Shown: positions 8,322-17,375 of the stretch, one piece after another
Layout: every line of letters begins with the position of its first letter
Position numbering within the stretch: the stretch's first letter is position 1
Source of the DNA: Mycolicibacterium aubagnense
GTDB taxonomy: Bacteria; Actinomycetota; Actinomycetes; Mycobacteriales; Mycobacteriaceae
Direction of reading: 5' to 3'
Assembly: GCF_010730955.1 (NCBI RefSeq)
Contig: NZ_AP022577.1
Location: 1,550,001 to 1,614,000 of the forward strand
Length of the DNA stretch: 64,000 bases
Notes under the pieces: generated by a model
The model's database searches: none
What the model saw: only the letters and a program-made list of their open reading frames with translations
What the model was told of the DNA's origin: nothing
Translations under genes and position numbers: made by a program

Positions 8322-9218
8322 ATGGCGAGCAAACAACCGGGGCGCGTGGTGCGTGAATACAACGACGAGGCGTTGGCGATCAACGCTCGTCATGTCCACT
8401 TCGATTGGTCCGGCGTCCCGTTGGAGTACATCCCGGGCGAGGCCTACGCCACTCACTTCTGGAACGTGATGCACCTGGTCTTGCCGGAAGGCGAGCGGGC
8501 CATGGCCGACGTCTTCAGTCAGGCGCTGCCATACATCGATGACGAGCGTCTCAGAGAGGAAATCGTCGGATTCGTCGGACAGGAGGCAACGCACGCGGCT
8601 TCACACGAGGGCTTCCGCGACTACCTGCGGGCAAACGGCGTCGAGGTCGGCGTCGTGCTGCGTCGTATCGAGTTCGCGGTAGAGAAGATCTTCGGCGACC
8701 ACGGCATTACCGGCCCTGCCCGCAAAGCGTGGTTGAGCGAGCGTCTGGGGGTCTACGCAGCGGCAGAGCATTTCACCGCTGTGATCGGTGAATGGCTGTT
8801 GGACAACGACGCTTTCGATCGCGCGGGTATCGACCCGACGATGCTCGACTTGCTGCGATGGCACGGCGCCGAGGAACTCGAACATCGCAATGTCGCGTTC
8901 GATGCCTACCAATACGTCGACGGGGGGTACGCCCGCCGCGCCCGAACGGCCGTCATCGCGTGTTCAGGTCTTGCGCTGCTTTGGTTTTCGACAGCGTCGT
9001 ATCTCTACGATAACGACTCGACGGTGCAGCGGCGTCGTCCGTGGCCCTTCGAGTACCTCCGTGCGGCCCGTAACGGGTTGGTACCAGGCGTGTCGTTCTT
9101 GTTCTCACAGATGTACACCTACCTGCGCCCGGGCTTTCATCCGTCGACGATGGGCGATATCAGCAAGGCAGTGCGTTACCTGGCGCAATCGCCCGCGGCG
9201 CAGGCGGCGCACGCATGA
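8322..9218 (+). CDS. Predicted metal-dependent hydrolase (PF10118-type)
   Basis: A 298-residue helical protein of the family annotated as predicted metal-dependent hydrolase. Candidate metal ligands are in FVGQEATHAASHEGFRDYL (residues ~86-105) and WHGAEELEHRNVAFDAYQY (~183-200); the ExxH patterns resemble ferritin-like diiron sites, so an oxygenase role is also possible. A hydrophobic segment near residue 220 suggests membrane contact. ATG 8322 is preceded by GAGGAAGG. First gene of an operon with a PDR-type reductase, a Baeyer-Villiger-like monooxygenase and an SDR; it overlaps the reductase by ATGA. Confidence 0.8.
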   Translation: MASKQPGRVVREYNDEALAINARHVHFDWSGVPLEYIPGEAYATHFWNVMHLVLPEGERAMADVFSQALPYIDDERLREEIVGFVGQEATHAASHEGFRDYLRANGVEVGVVLRRIEFAVEKIFGDHGITGPARKAWLSERLGVYAAAEHFTAVIGEWLLDNDAFDRAGIDPTMLDLLRWHGAEELEHRNVAFDAYQYVDGGYARRARTAVIACSGLALLWFSTASYLYDNDSTVQRRRPWPFEYLRAARNGLVPGVSFLFSQMYTYLRPGFHPSTMGDISKAVRYLAQSPAAQAAHA

Positions 9219-10300
9219 GCCGGCTGCTCGGCCGGCCGGCAGCCGTCGACGACCCGACTCCTGCGCTCAAGGCGATGGGGCAGGTGGCCCGCGGCTATTC
9301 GCGGCTGTTCACCGAGAGCAGGATTGCGGACCGCTTGTCTCCGGCCCGCCCGGTACGCCGCGCGGGATACGACGCACGGCTCGAAGTTGTTGCGGTGGAT
9401 CGCCTGGCGGCCGATGTGGTCGGCCTGACCCTGAGCCGGCCCGACCGTTCACCGCTCCCCCGGTGGACGCCGGGTGCGCACATCGATGTGTTCACCCCAT
9501 CGGGGCGGCAACGGCATTACTCGCTGACCGGTGACCGATTCGATCCACTCCACTACCGGATCGCCGTGCGGCAGATACCCGACGGAGCGGGTTCGACCGA
9601 ACTGCATCGCGTCCGTGTCGGCGACACGCTTCGCATCCGGGGTCCCCGCAACGCGTTCAGCCTTGCCCCGGCCGACGACTACGTATTCATCGCAGGCGGG
9701 ATCGGCATCACGCCGATCTTGCCGATGGTGCGCGAGGTGGCATCCGGCACGTCTCCCTGGCGCCTGGTGTACACCGGACGGTCACGCGAGTCGATGCCCT
9801 TCATCGACGAGCTCACCGAGCTCGGGCACGGCCAGGTCCTGATCCGGCCCGACGACCAGTACGGCACACCGAATTTGGCCGAGTTGTGTGTGGCCGATTC
9901 ACCCCGCGCGGCGTTCTATGTGTGTGGCCCTCCGGCCATGATCGAACGGGCTCGTAATGTCGCCACCGTCGCGGCCGGGGCAGGCACAACTGCGGAATTC
10001 CACAGTGAACGGTTCAGTGCCGCACCCATCGTCGATGGCAGGGCCTTCACCGTGACGCTCACCGAATCGAGGCTCACTGTCGACGTCGGCGCGGACGAGT
10101 CTGCTCTCGCCGCGATCCGCCGGGTCAAACCGGACGTGCAGTACTCGTGCCAGCAGGGTTTCTGCGGAGCCTGCCGCGTGCAGCTGGTGGACGGCGTTGT
10201 CGAGCACCGGGATCGGGTGCTGACTCCCGATCAGCACAGCGACTCGATGATGATCTGCGTTTCCCGTGCCCAGGGTGACTCGATCTCCGTTGCTCTCTAG
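9215..10300 (+). CDS. PDR/VanB-type oxidoreductase with C-terminal 2Fe-2S ferredoxin
   Basis: A 361-residue electron-transfer protein. A flavin-binding barrel (RHYSLTGDRFD, residues ~95-105) is followed by a NAD-binding domain (GGIGITPILPM, ~162-172) and a plant-type ferredoxin with C312, C317, C320 and C348 (CxxxxCxxC plus a distant Cys). About 45 extra N-terminal residues precede the barrel. It probably passes electrons from NAD(P)H to an oxygenase, most simply the upstream PF10118 protein if that is a diiron enzyme. Its ATG overlaps the upstream stop. Confidence 0.88.
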   Translation: MSRLLGRPAAVDDPTPALKAMGQVARGYSRLFTESRIADRLSPARPVRRAGYDARLEVVAVDRLAADVVGLTLSRPDRSPLPRWTPGAHIDVFTPSGRQRHYSLTGDRFDPLHYRIAVRQIPDGAGSTELHRVRVGDTLRIRGPRNAFSLAPADDYVFIAGGIGITPILPMVREVASGTSPWRLVYTGRSRESMPFIDELTELGHGQVLIRPDDQYGTPNLAELCVADSPRAAFYVCGPPAMIERARNVATVAAGAGTTAEFHSERFSAAPIVDGRAFTVTLTESRLTVDVGADESALAAIRRVKPDVQYSCQQGFCGACRVQLVDGVVEHRDRVLTPDQHSDSMMICVSRAQGDSISVAL

Positions 10301-10330
10301 TCATCCACCGGCACACAGCAAGGACACACC

Positions 10331-11848
10331 ATGACCAAATCCGCCCCCACACACGTTCATACCGCGATCATCGGTGCCGGATTCGGCGGGATCGGCGCGG
10401 CAATGCGACTCAAGGATTCCGGCGACAGCGACTTTCTCGTGTTCGAGCGGGCCACCGACATCGGGGGCACATGGCAGGCGAACACGTACCCGGGAGCGCA
10501 GTGCGATATCCCGTCGGTGCTGTATTCCTACTCTTTTGCACCGAATCCGGAGTGGACCCGCCTCTATCCGCTGCAGCGAGAACTGAAGTCGTACATCGAA
10601 AAATGTGTCGATGGCAGCGGCATCCGGCCGCACATTCGACTCGGGCATGATGTCACCGACGCCTCATGGGACGACCTGGCGCAGGTGTGGCAGATCGTCG
10701 CAGGCGGTCAACGTTTCACCGCTACCGTTCTCGTGGTCGCCACCGGACCATTCAGCGAACCGTCGATCCCGGATCTCCCAGGGCTCGAAGACTTCTCGGG
10801 CCCGGCATTTCACTCAGCGCAATGGCGCCACGATGTCGACCTGCGGGGAAAGGCAGTCGGTGTCATCGGCACCGGCGCTTCGGCCGTGCAATTCATCCCG
10901 CAGATTCAGCCCGACGTCGCCAAACTGGTTGTGTTTCAACGGACACCAACGTGGATACTGCCCCACCCGGACCGCCCGGTCGGGCCCGCGGTGCGTTCGG
11001 CGTTCCGCACGGCCCCACTCGTCCAGCGCGTGGCACGCTCGGCGGTCAGCCTGGTTCAGGAGGCGATGGTGCCCGGTCTGGTCCATCTCCCGACGCTGCT
11101 GCAGCCGATGGCGGCCGTCGGGATGTGGCATCTCCGTCGACAGGTTCGCGACGAGGACCTCCGCGCAAAGCTGACACCGCAATACGCGTTCGGCTGCAAA
11201 CGCCCGACGTTCTCCAACACGTACTACCCCGCGCTCGCAGCGGACAACACCGTCGTGGAAACCTCGGCGATCCGGCGCGTCACCGCGGACGGGATCGAGA
11301 CTGCCGACGGCACCCACCATCGCCTCGACGCCATCGTGTTCGGAACCGGGTTCAAGCTGGCCCACAACGAGGGCTTCACCCGCATCCACGGTCGAGACGG
11401 CCGTAGCCTCGCGGAGGTATGGGCCGGCGGCGAGATGAAAGCGCACCTCGGCACCGTCATTCCAGGTTTTCCGAATCTGTTCATGATTCTCGGCCCGAAC
11501 TCGGTGGTGTACACGTCGCAAATCGTGACGATCGAAGCGCAGCTCGACTTCGTTCTCGACGCCCTCGCGCAGATGCGCCACCGCCAGATCCGCAGTATCG
11601 AGGTGTCGGACGAGACCCTCGACAACTTTGTCGAGTACGTCGACCGCCGCCTCGCCGACTCCGTGTGGAACTCTGGCGGTTGTCAGAGCTACTACCTGAG
11701 CCCATCTGGCCGCAATTTCACCTTCTGGCCCGGCTTCGTCTTCACCTTCCGGCATCAGATGCGCCGAATTCGTCTCGGAGAGTTCGACATCCGCTATGCG
11801 ACCGCACCACCCGCGGCTACCGATACCGAGTTGGTGGTCGGGCGATGA
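10331..11848 (+). CDS. Flavin-containing (Baeyer-Villiger-like) monooxygenase
   Basis: A 505-residue two-dinucleotide-binding flavoprotein. FAD motif GAGFGGIGAA near residue 16, IGGTWQANTYPGAQCDIPS typical of this class, a Baeyer-Villiger-type fingerprint FSGPAFHSAQW near 157, and an NADPH motif GTGASAV near 185. It would insert oxygen into a ketone or hydroxylate a related substrate. Start ATG 10331 is preceded by AAGGACAC. It overlaps the SDR gene by ATGA, so an SDR alcohol-to-ketone step feeding this enzyme is plausible. A second member is at 44567 with its own TetR. Confidence 0.9.
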   Translation: MTKSAPTHVHTAIIGAGFGGIGAAMRLKDSGDSDFLVFERATDIGGTWQANTYPGAQCDIPSVLYSYSFAPNPEWTRLYPLQRELKSYIEKCVDGSGIRPHIRLGHDVTDASWDDLAQVWQIVAGGQRFTATVLVVATGPFSEPSIPDLPGLEDFSGPAFHSAQWRHDVDLRGKAVGVIGTGASAVQFIPQIQPDVAKLVVFQRTPTWILPHPDRPVGPAVRSAFRTAPLVQRVARSAVSLVQEAMVPGLVHLPTLLQPMAAVGMWHLRRQVRDEDLRAKLTPQYAFGCKRPTFSNTYYPALAADNTVVETSAIRRVTADGIETADGTHHRLDAIVFGTGFKLAHNEGFTRIHGRDGRSLAEVWAGGEMKAHLGTVIPGFPNLFMILGPNSVVYTSQIVTIEAQLDFVLDALAQMRHRQIRSIEVSDETLDNFVEYVDRRLADSVWNSGGCQSYYLSPSGRNFTFWPGFVFTFRHQMRRIRLGEFDIRYATAPPAATDTELVVGR

Positions 11849-12684
11849 CCGCACATCCAGCGATGAACCTCTCCGGCGCAGTGGTTTTCATCACCGGCGC
11901 GGCACAGGGAATCGGCTTCGAGGCGGCGACCCGGTTCGTCGCGGCCGGATCCCGAGTCGTCCTTGTCGACGTCGACGACGAGCAACTCGGGAAGGCCCAG
12001 GCGCTGCTGGGGAGCAACACCATCGGCGTCGTGGCTGATGTGCGTGATGCCGAGGCGTTGACCGCCGCGGTCGACCAAGCGGTCGGCACCTGGGGACGTA
12101 TCGACGTGGTGGTCGCCAACGCCGGCGTCACACCACCGCCGGCGACCCTGCGCACGATTGAACCCGATGCGTTCCAACGGGTTATCGACATCAACTTGCT
12201 CGGTGCGGTGCACACCGTCCGCGCGGCGACCGAGCACATCATCTCCAGCCGCGGACACATTCAGCTCATCGGTTCGTGCGCAGCGTTCGCACCGGGGATG
12301 GGCGGTGCGGCGTACATGATCAGCAAGGCCGGGGTCGAGCAGCTCGGGCGTGCGTTGCGAATCGAGCTGGCAGCGCATCACGTAACGGTCGGAATCTCCT
12401 ACTTCGGCATCGTCGACACCGCGCTGGCCCGCACGACACTCGATGACGATCCGGTGGGCCGGCGAATCGGCGAACTGCTGCCCTGGCCGTTGAACCAACG
12501 CATCGACGCGGACTACGCCGCCGCACGCATTGTCGATGCGGTCAGGCAACGCAAAGCAAGCAGCATCGCTCCGCGAGCATGGATTCCCTATGCCTGGCTT
12601 CGCGGTGTCATCAACGTGATCCTGGATCAGCAGCTCGCGGCCAACCCGACGGTCGCCAACATCATCCGGCAACTGGAGCGGTGA
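11845..12684 (+). CDS. Short-chain dehydrogenase/reductase
   Basis: A 279-residue classical SDR: TGAAQGIG cofactor loop near residue 19, NAG near 93, and the catalytic Ser plus YMISK (Tyr-x-x-x-Lys) near 146-162. A D after the second strand (VDVDD) favours NAD(H). ATG 11845 overlaps the monooxygenase stop. It probably interconverts an alcohol and the ketone used by the monooxygenase. Confidence 0.9.
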   Translation: MTAHPAMNLSGAVVFITGAAQGIGFEAATRFVAAGSRVVLVDVDDEQLGKAQALLGSNTIGVVADVRDAEALTAAVDQAVGTWGRIDVVVANAGVTPPPATLRTIEPDAFQRVIDINLLGAVHTVRAATEHIISSRGHIQLIGSCAAFAPGMGGAAYMISKAGVEQLGRALRIELAAHHVTVGISYFGIVDTALARTTLDDDPVGRRIGELLPWPLNQRIDADYAAARIVDAVRQRKASSIAPRAWIPYAWLRGVINVILDQQLAANPTVANIIRQLER

Positions 12685-12757
12685 CATGCTGGCTCTCGCC
12701 CGGAACCCCGAACACCAACCAGCCGAAAGAACCGCCTTCGAGAAATGAGATGAAACG

Positions 12758-13447
12758 ATGGTCACCACCTCCGATGTGCACGGCCTGATCGGGACCGTCA
12801 CCACATTCGCCCGGCGAGGCCTACGCATCGCGGGAAACGCCGGCCTCCCCATGCGGGGGGTGCCGTCGCAGGGGCACGCCGCCGCGCATTCGAACTCGCA
12901 ATCGCGGCCCGCCGATGGTGCCGTTACGACACCGAATGACGTGCCCCAACTGAACGATGCGCTTCACACCAAGATGGCCGGGCTGTTGGATCGTTCGGTC
13001 GAACAGAGCACCTGCGAGACCCGGCTGGAGCTGTACACCCGTATCGTCGACCAGCTTGTCGCCGACGAGGCACGGATTCTCCGTGCGCTGTCAGACGGCA
13101 CCGCCTCGCCGCTTGTCAACGTCTATTCGCAGTCTCGATGGTGGTCGTCGCCTCGGGCCGTCCTGACCAACACGTCTCTCATCGGCCGCACCGCAGGCGT
13201 CACATTGCCGACCATGGTGCCGACGTACGTCGCCAACCTGCTGCAACTCGGTTTGGTTGAAATCGGACCGCAGGCAGACCAATCGGAAGCCGGGTACGAG
13301 GTACTCATGGCAGAACCCAGCGTCACGCGTGCCATCGCCGACGCCGAGGCGGCGCGGCATTCAGCTCGGGTCGAGCAGCTCAGTCTGCGTCTGTCCGAAC
13401 TCGGGCACGAGCTGTGGACGATATCAATGGGCAACGATTCCCCGTAG
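12758..13447 (+). CDS. Abi-alpha/DUF4393-type protein
   Basis: A 229-residue protein. The first ~65 residues are low-complexity with a short hydrophobic part; residues ~95-200 match the Abi-alpha (DUF4393) pattern: DEARILRALSDG, SPLVNVY, GVTLPTMVPTYVANLLQLGL. The family name comes from a phage-abortive-infection protein, but its biochemical role is unknown. It starts 73 nt after the SDR stop, on the same strand, so it may be a last gene of the catabolic operon. A GAGAAATGAGATG stretch near 12740 could serve as its leader. Confidence 0.7.
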   Translation: MVTTSDVHGLIGTVTTFARRGLRIAGNAGLPMRGVPSQGHAAAHSNSQSRPADGAVTTPNDVPQLNDALHTKMAGLLDRSVEQSTCETRLELYTRIVDQLVADEARILRALSDGTASPLVNVYSQSRWWSSPRAVLTNTSLIGRTAGVTLPTMVPTYVANLLQLGLVEIGPQADQSEAGYEVLMAEPSVTRAIADAEAARHSARVEQLSLRLSELGHELWTISMGNDSP

Positions 13448-13465
13448 GGATCACGATTTCCCGAA

Positions 13466-14056
13466 CTACCTGGGCCACAATGCATTCAGCCACAGGGCCG
13501 GCACCACGTCAGTAGCGGGATCGGGTTGGCCAGACGGTGCTCCGAAACGCGCGGGAGCACAACCGGTGACCGTCGCGGTGGTCAGAACACGGACCAGCGC
13601 CGGCAGGTCGGCCGAGATCGGTTGGGCGCCTTGGCATACTTCGGTGACCACAATCGCCACGATCCGGCGGGTGATGGCGTCCTCCACGTCAGCGACGATT
13701 TCGGCGATCTCAGGTTCATAGCCTGCCGATGCGCGACACGACGCCCACACCGGATCGTCGGCCGCCAGCGCGGCACGTATGCCGGTGATGACCCGCGCGA
13801 TCAACGCTCGCGTCGATTCCCCGGGCATCCGCACCGCAAACGACCGATCGAGCATGGCGGCAGTGGTGCGGCCGTGCAACAGTTCGGCCAGCGCGGAGTA
13901 CTTGGAATCGAAATAGAAGTAGAACGCGGTTCGAGTGACCCCCGCCTGCCGAGTGATCGCCTGCACCGAAGTCTCAGAGATCGGGTTCAGCTCCAGCAAT
14001 GCGCGCAGCGCCGTCAAGATTGCCGCACGGGCGTGATCACCCCGGTTTGTGGTCAT
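13466..14056 (-). CDS. TetR-family regulator
   Basis: A 196-residue TetR protein with helix-turn-helix SVQAITRQAGVTRTAFYFYF near residues 30-50 and a C-terminal domain of the kind found in EthR-like mycobacterial repressors. ATG 14056 is chosen over the longer frame because GGGGACC precedes it. It is convergent with the Abi-alpha gene (18-bp gap) and divergent from fadD, 310 bp away, so it may control fadD-fadE. Confidence 0.85.
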   Translation of the reverse strand: MTTNRGDHARAAILTALRALLELNPISETSVQAITRQAGVTRTAFYFYFDSKYSALAELLHGRTTAAMLDRSFAVRMPGESTRALIARVITGIRAALAADDPVWASCRASAGYEPEIAEIVADVEDAITRRIVAIVVTEVCQGAQPISADLPALVRVLTTATVTGCAPARFGAPSGQPDPATDVVPALWLNALWPR

Positions 14057-14230
14057 GGCGCGGTCCCCGGTGGTCCGCCTGGGGCTATCGGTAGCGGCCG
14101 CACTCACCGGACACGAAGCGCCGCCCGGTCGACGCTGAGTTGTCAACACGGCGCTCTTTCTGTCGGGCAAGGTATTTCACGCAGATCCGGGCAAATTGGA
14201 TGGCGTGCGCGGTGCGGCCACTGCACAGCC

Positions 14231-14266
14231 TTGAAACAATCATACTCGATATGTTCTACTGTTTCA
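14231..14266. promoter_or_regulatory. Operator-promoter element, copy 2 of 2
   Basis: TGAAACA (14232-14238) and TGTTTCA (14260-14266) form a perfect 7-bp inverted repeat. From TGAAACAAT onward the site aligns without gaps to the element at 8257, sharing TATGTT (14250-14255) and ACTGT (14258-14262). TATGTT or TACTGT (14257-14262) could be the -10 of fadD. It sits about 100 bp before the fadD start. Confidence 0.6.
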
Positions 14267-14365
14267 GAGCCAACGGTGGCGACCCTGCCGCCGTCGATAC
14301 GCGGCGCACCGCAGCTGCGCCGCAAGCGGTCTGGATTACGCAGGAAAATCCCGAGGAAGGCAGTG

Positions 14366-16132
14366 ATGAGCGAAAGCCTGTGCGCGCATTTCCAACGGCG
14401 CGTTGCCGAGCTCGGTGACACCGCAGCAATCTGCCACGCTGACGGCACAGTGGCATTGACGTGGTCGCAGTACGGCGCCGAGGTTCGACGCGTCGCCGCG
14501 GGATTGGCCGGGCTGGGTGTGCGCCGGGGTGACGTGGTTGCGATGATGCTGACCAATCGCAGCGAATTCCACGTTGTTGATGCCGCGGTCATGCACCTGG
14601 GCGCGGTCGGCTTCTCGGTGTACAACACCAGCGCCACGGCACAGATCAGCTACCTGTTCGAAAACGCCGAGCCGGTGGTCGTGGTCAGCGAGGCGCAGTA
14701 TCTGGAGAAGGTGCTCGCCGCCGCATCGGGCACCGGTGTGCGCCATGTCGTCTCCGTCGATGAATCAAGCCACGGTGTACTCACCCTCGACGAGGTGACC
14801 GCTTGCGGTGCTGACGATTTCGACTTCGACGCGGCCTGGAAGGCCGTTCAGCGCGACGATATCTTGACCCTCATCTACACCAGCGGGACCACCGGGCACC
14901 CCAAGGGCGTAGAGCTGACACACGCCAACCTGCTGTACCAACTCGAGGTGATCCCCAGTGTGGTCGGCAACCTCGCCAGCGGCCGCGTGCTGTCCTACCT
15001 GCCGGATGCGCACCTGATCAATCGATGGATCGGCCAGTACGCGCCGATGTACTTCGGCATCACGGTCACCGACGTCGGCGACCCGAAGACCTTGGTCGAC
15101 GTGCTGGGCCGGGTACACCCGACGTTCTTCGTCGCCGTACCGATGCTGTGGTACAAGATTCGGGCCCGAATCGAGGCGCTCATAGCGGAGCAAGCTGGAC
15201 CGGCCGGGGCTTTGGCGCGCTGGGCGTTGACCGCCGGCAAGAAGAAGGCTGCAGCCACCCTGGCTGGAGGCCGGCTGGGACTGCTCGACGAAGCGGCCGC
15301 CGCCGCGGCAGATGTGTTGGTGTTGTCGAAGATTCGCTCGCGCCTGGGGCTGGACCAGCTGAGTGCTGCGGTGTCGGGCGCTGCACCCATCGATGTTTCC
15401 GTTCTCGAGTTCATGCTCGCGATCGGCGTACCGGTGCTGGAGGCCTGGGGCATGTCAGAGACCTCGGCGGTCACGACCGTGAACCCGAGAGACCGGATCA
15501 AACTGGGCACGGTCGGTAAACCGATCCCGGGCACTCAGATCAAACTCGATTCCGACGGCGAGATTCTGGTGCGCGGGTGCGGCGTGATGCGCGGATACCA
15601 TCGCGATCCCGACCGCACCGCGGACATTCTGGATACCAACGGCTGGATCCACACCGGCGACATCGGCTCGCTCGATGCCGAGGGGTATCTGCGCATCGTC
15701 GACCGGAAGAAGGAGTTGATCATCAACTCCGGCGGAAAGAACATGTCGCCCAGCAACATCGAGGGCGCATTGAAGGCCGCGAGCTCCCTGATCGGCGCTG
15801 TCGCAGCCATCGGCGACAACCGGCCACACATCGCCGCGCTCATCACGCTCGACCCCGACGCGGCCGCGGAGTTCGCAGACCGGCACGGACTCCGCGACAC
15901 CGCAATAGCTGAGCTCGTCGACAGCGAAGCCATCCAGCGCGCTGTTTCCGAGGCAGTGACGCTGGCGAACGCTCGCCTATCCCGGGTTGAACAGATACGC
16001 AGCTGGAAAGTCCTGCCGCAGTATTGGATTCCCGGCAGTGATGAGCTGACGCCCACGCTCAAGCTGCGCCGTGCGCCGATCGCCGAGAAGTACGCAGCGC
16101 AGATCGACGCGCTGTACGCGCGCCTGAGTTGA
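14366..16132 (+). CDS. Long-chain acyl-CoA synthetase (FadD-type AMP-binding enzyme)
   Basis: A 588-residue adenylate-forming enzyme. P-loop LIYTSGTTGHPKG near residue 168, AWGMSET near 360, HTGDIGSLDAEGYLRIVDRK near 430, and the C-terminal lysine region GGKNMSPSNIEGALK. It activates fatty acids to acyl-CoA using ATP. ATG 14366 is chosen: GAGGAAGG precedes it, the same leader found before the hydrolase at 8322, and residues encoded upstream are not FadD-like. It is followed after 13 nt by an acyl-CoA dehydrogenase, so activation and first oxidation are paired. Confidence 0.92.
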   Translation: MSESLCAHFQRRVAELGDTAAICHADGTVALTWSQYGAEVRRVAAGLAGLGVRRGDVVAMMLTNRSEFHVVDAAVMHLGAVGFSVYNTSATAQISYLFENAEPVVVVSEAQYLEKVLAAASGTGVRHVVSVDESSHGVLTLDEVTACGADDFDFDAAWKAVQRDDILTLIYTSGTTGHPKGVELTHANLLYQLEVIPSVVGNLASGRVLSYLPDAHLINRWIGQYAPMYFGITVTDVGDPKTLVDVLGRVHPTFFVAVPMLWYKIRARIEALIAEQAGPAGALARWALTAGKKKAAATLAGGRLGLLDEAAAAAADVLVLSKIRSRLGLDQLSAAVSGAAPIDVSVLEFMLAIGVPVLEAWGMSETSAVTTVNPRDRIKLGTVGKPIPGTQIKLDSDGEILVRGCGVMRGYHRDPDRTADILDTNGWIHTGDIGSLDAEGYLRIVDRKKELIINSGGKNMSPSNIEGALKAASSLIGAVAAIGDNRPHIAALITLDPDAAAEFADRHGLRDTAIAELVDSEAIQRAVSEAVTLANARLSRVEQIRSWKVLPQYWIPGSDELTPTLKLRRAPIAEKYAAQIDALYARLS

Positions 16133-16145
16133 AAGGAACACGACA

Positions 16146-17285
16146 GTGACCCACGCATTGACGACCGAACTGGCGGACCTGTCCGGCTTGGCCCGGGACT
16201 TCTTCACCAAAGAAGTCGCCCCGCGCCACGAGGAGTTCGCCGCCGCCGGAGAGCCCGACCGGGCGTTGTATCGCCGTGCCGGCGACTTGGGCTTGCTGCT
16301 GATGTCCATACCTGAGGAATTCGGCGGCGGCGGAGCAACTTTCGCGCACGAGGCGGTACTGTTCCGGGAGCAGGCCTATGCGGGTGACCTCTCGATGCAG
16401 TTGGGGGTACACGCGGGCATCGTCCCGCATTACCTGAACACCTACTCCAGCCCCGAGCAGAAGCGGCGCTGGCTCCCCAAGCTCGCTTCCGGCGAATGGA
16501 TCGGGGCGATCGCCATGACCGAGCCGGGCACCGGCTCCGATTTGCAGGCCATTTCGACCAGGGCGGTACGCGTCGGAGACGAGTACGTGATCTCCGGTGC
16601 GAAGACGTTCATCTCGAATGGTGCGACATGCGACCTGATCATCATTGCGGCCAAGACTGATCCAGGACAGGGTGCGGCCGGATTGTCGCTGCTTGCTGCC
16701 GAGGTCGGCGACGACACTCCCGGATTCCAGCGCGGGCGCAAATTGAAGAAGATCGGCCAGAAAGGACAGGACACCACCGAATTGTTCTTCGATGAACTCC
16801 GGGTACCGGCGGAAAACCTGCTCGGCGGCATCGAGGGGCGCGGCTTCGTCCAGCTGATGCAGCAGTTGCCGCAGGAACGACTCATCGTGGGCGTCGCCGC
16901 GTTGGGTGCGGTCGAAGCCGCATACGATCACACCGTGGCATACGTCAAGGAACGCCACGTGTTCGGGAAACCCCTTTTCGCCCTGCAGAATACGCGTTTC
17001 GAACTGGCCGACATCGCTACCGTCATCGATGTGATGCGCACGTTCGTCGACGACGCGATTCAGCGTCACGTCCGCGGCGAGCTCGACGTCAAGCGCGCCG
17101 CTCAGGTCAAACTCTGGTGCTCCGAACAACAGACAGAGATCGTTGACCGCTGCCTGCAACTACACGGCGGCTACGGGTACATGGAGGAGTACCCGATTTC
17201 CCGCTTGTTCGTCGACAGTCGAATCTCTCGGATCTACGCCGGCGCCAACGAAGTCATGAAGGACCTCATCGCCCGCCACCTCTGA
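16146..17285 (+). CDS. Acyl-CoA dehydrogenase (long-chain type)
   Basis: A 379-residue flavoenzyme starting at GTG 16146 after AAAGGAA. FAD-site segment IAMTEPGTGSDLQAI near residue 120, GAKTFISNG near 150, and C-terminal GGYGYMEEYPISR then IYAGANEVMKDLI. The Y-E-G-T glutamate of medium-chain enzymes is absent; the pattern is that of long-chain and isovaleryl enzymes whose base lies in helix G near residue 255. It catalyses the first oxidation of the acyl-CoA made by the upstream FadD. Reduced flavin would be reoxidised by ETF, which is not in the window. Confidence 0.92.
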   Translation: MTHALTTELADLSGLARDFFTKEVAPRHEEFAAAGEPDRALYRRAGDLGLLLMSIPEEFGGGGATFAHEAVLFREQAYAGDLSMQLGVHAGIVPHYLNTYSSPEQKRRWLPKLASGEWIGAIAMTEPGTGSDLQAISTRAVRVGDEYVISGAKTFISNGATCDLIIIAAKTDPGQGAAGLSLLAAEVGDDTPGFQRGRKLKKIGQKGQDTTELFFDELRVPAENLLGGIEGRGFVQLMQQLPQERLIVGVAALGAVEAAYDHTVAYVKERHVFGKPLFALQNTRFELADIATVIDVMRTFVDDAIQRHVRGELDVKRAAQVKLWCSEQQTEIVDRCLQLHGGYGYMEEYPISRLFVDSRISRIYAGANEVMKDLIARHL

Positions 17286-17375
17286 GAGATTCACCGATCC
17301 ATACCGGGTAGACCTAACCAGAGCTTCGCCCCAGCCCGAAGGTCCGCGGCCCGGGTTGGCAGCCCGTAACAGCCG

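Noticed and set aside
13526..14365. Upstream in-frame extension of the FadD protein
   Set aside because: It would overlap the whole TetR gene on the other strand and the operator element; ATG 14366 has a clear ribosome site and normal FadD length.
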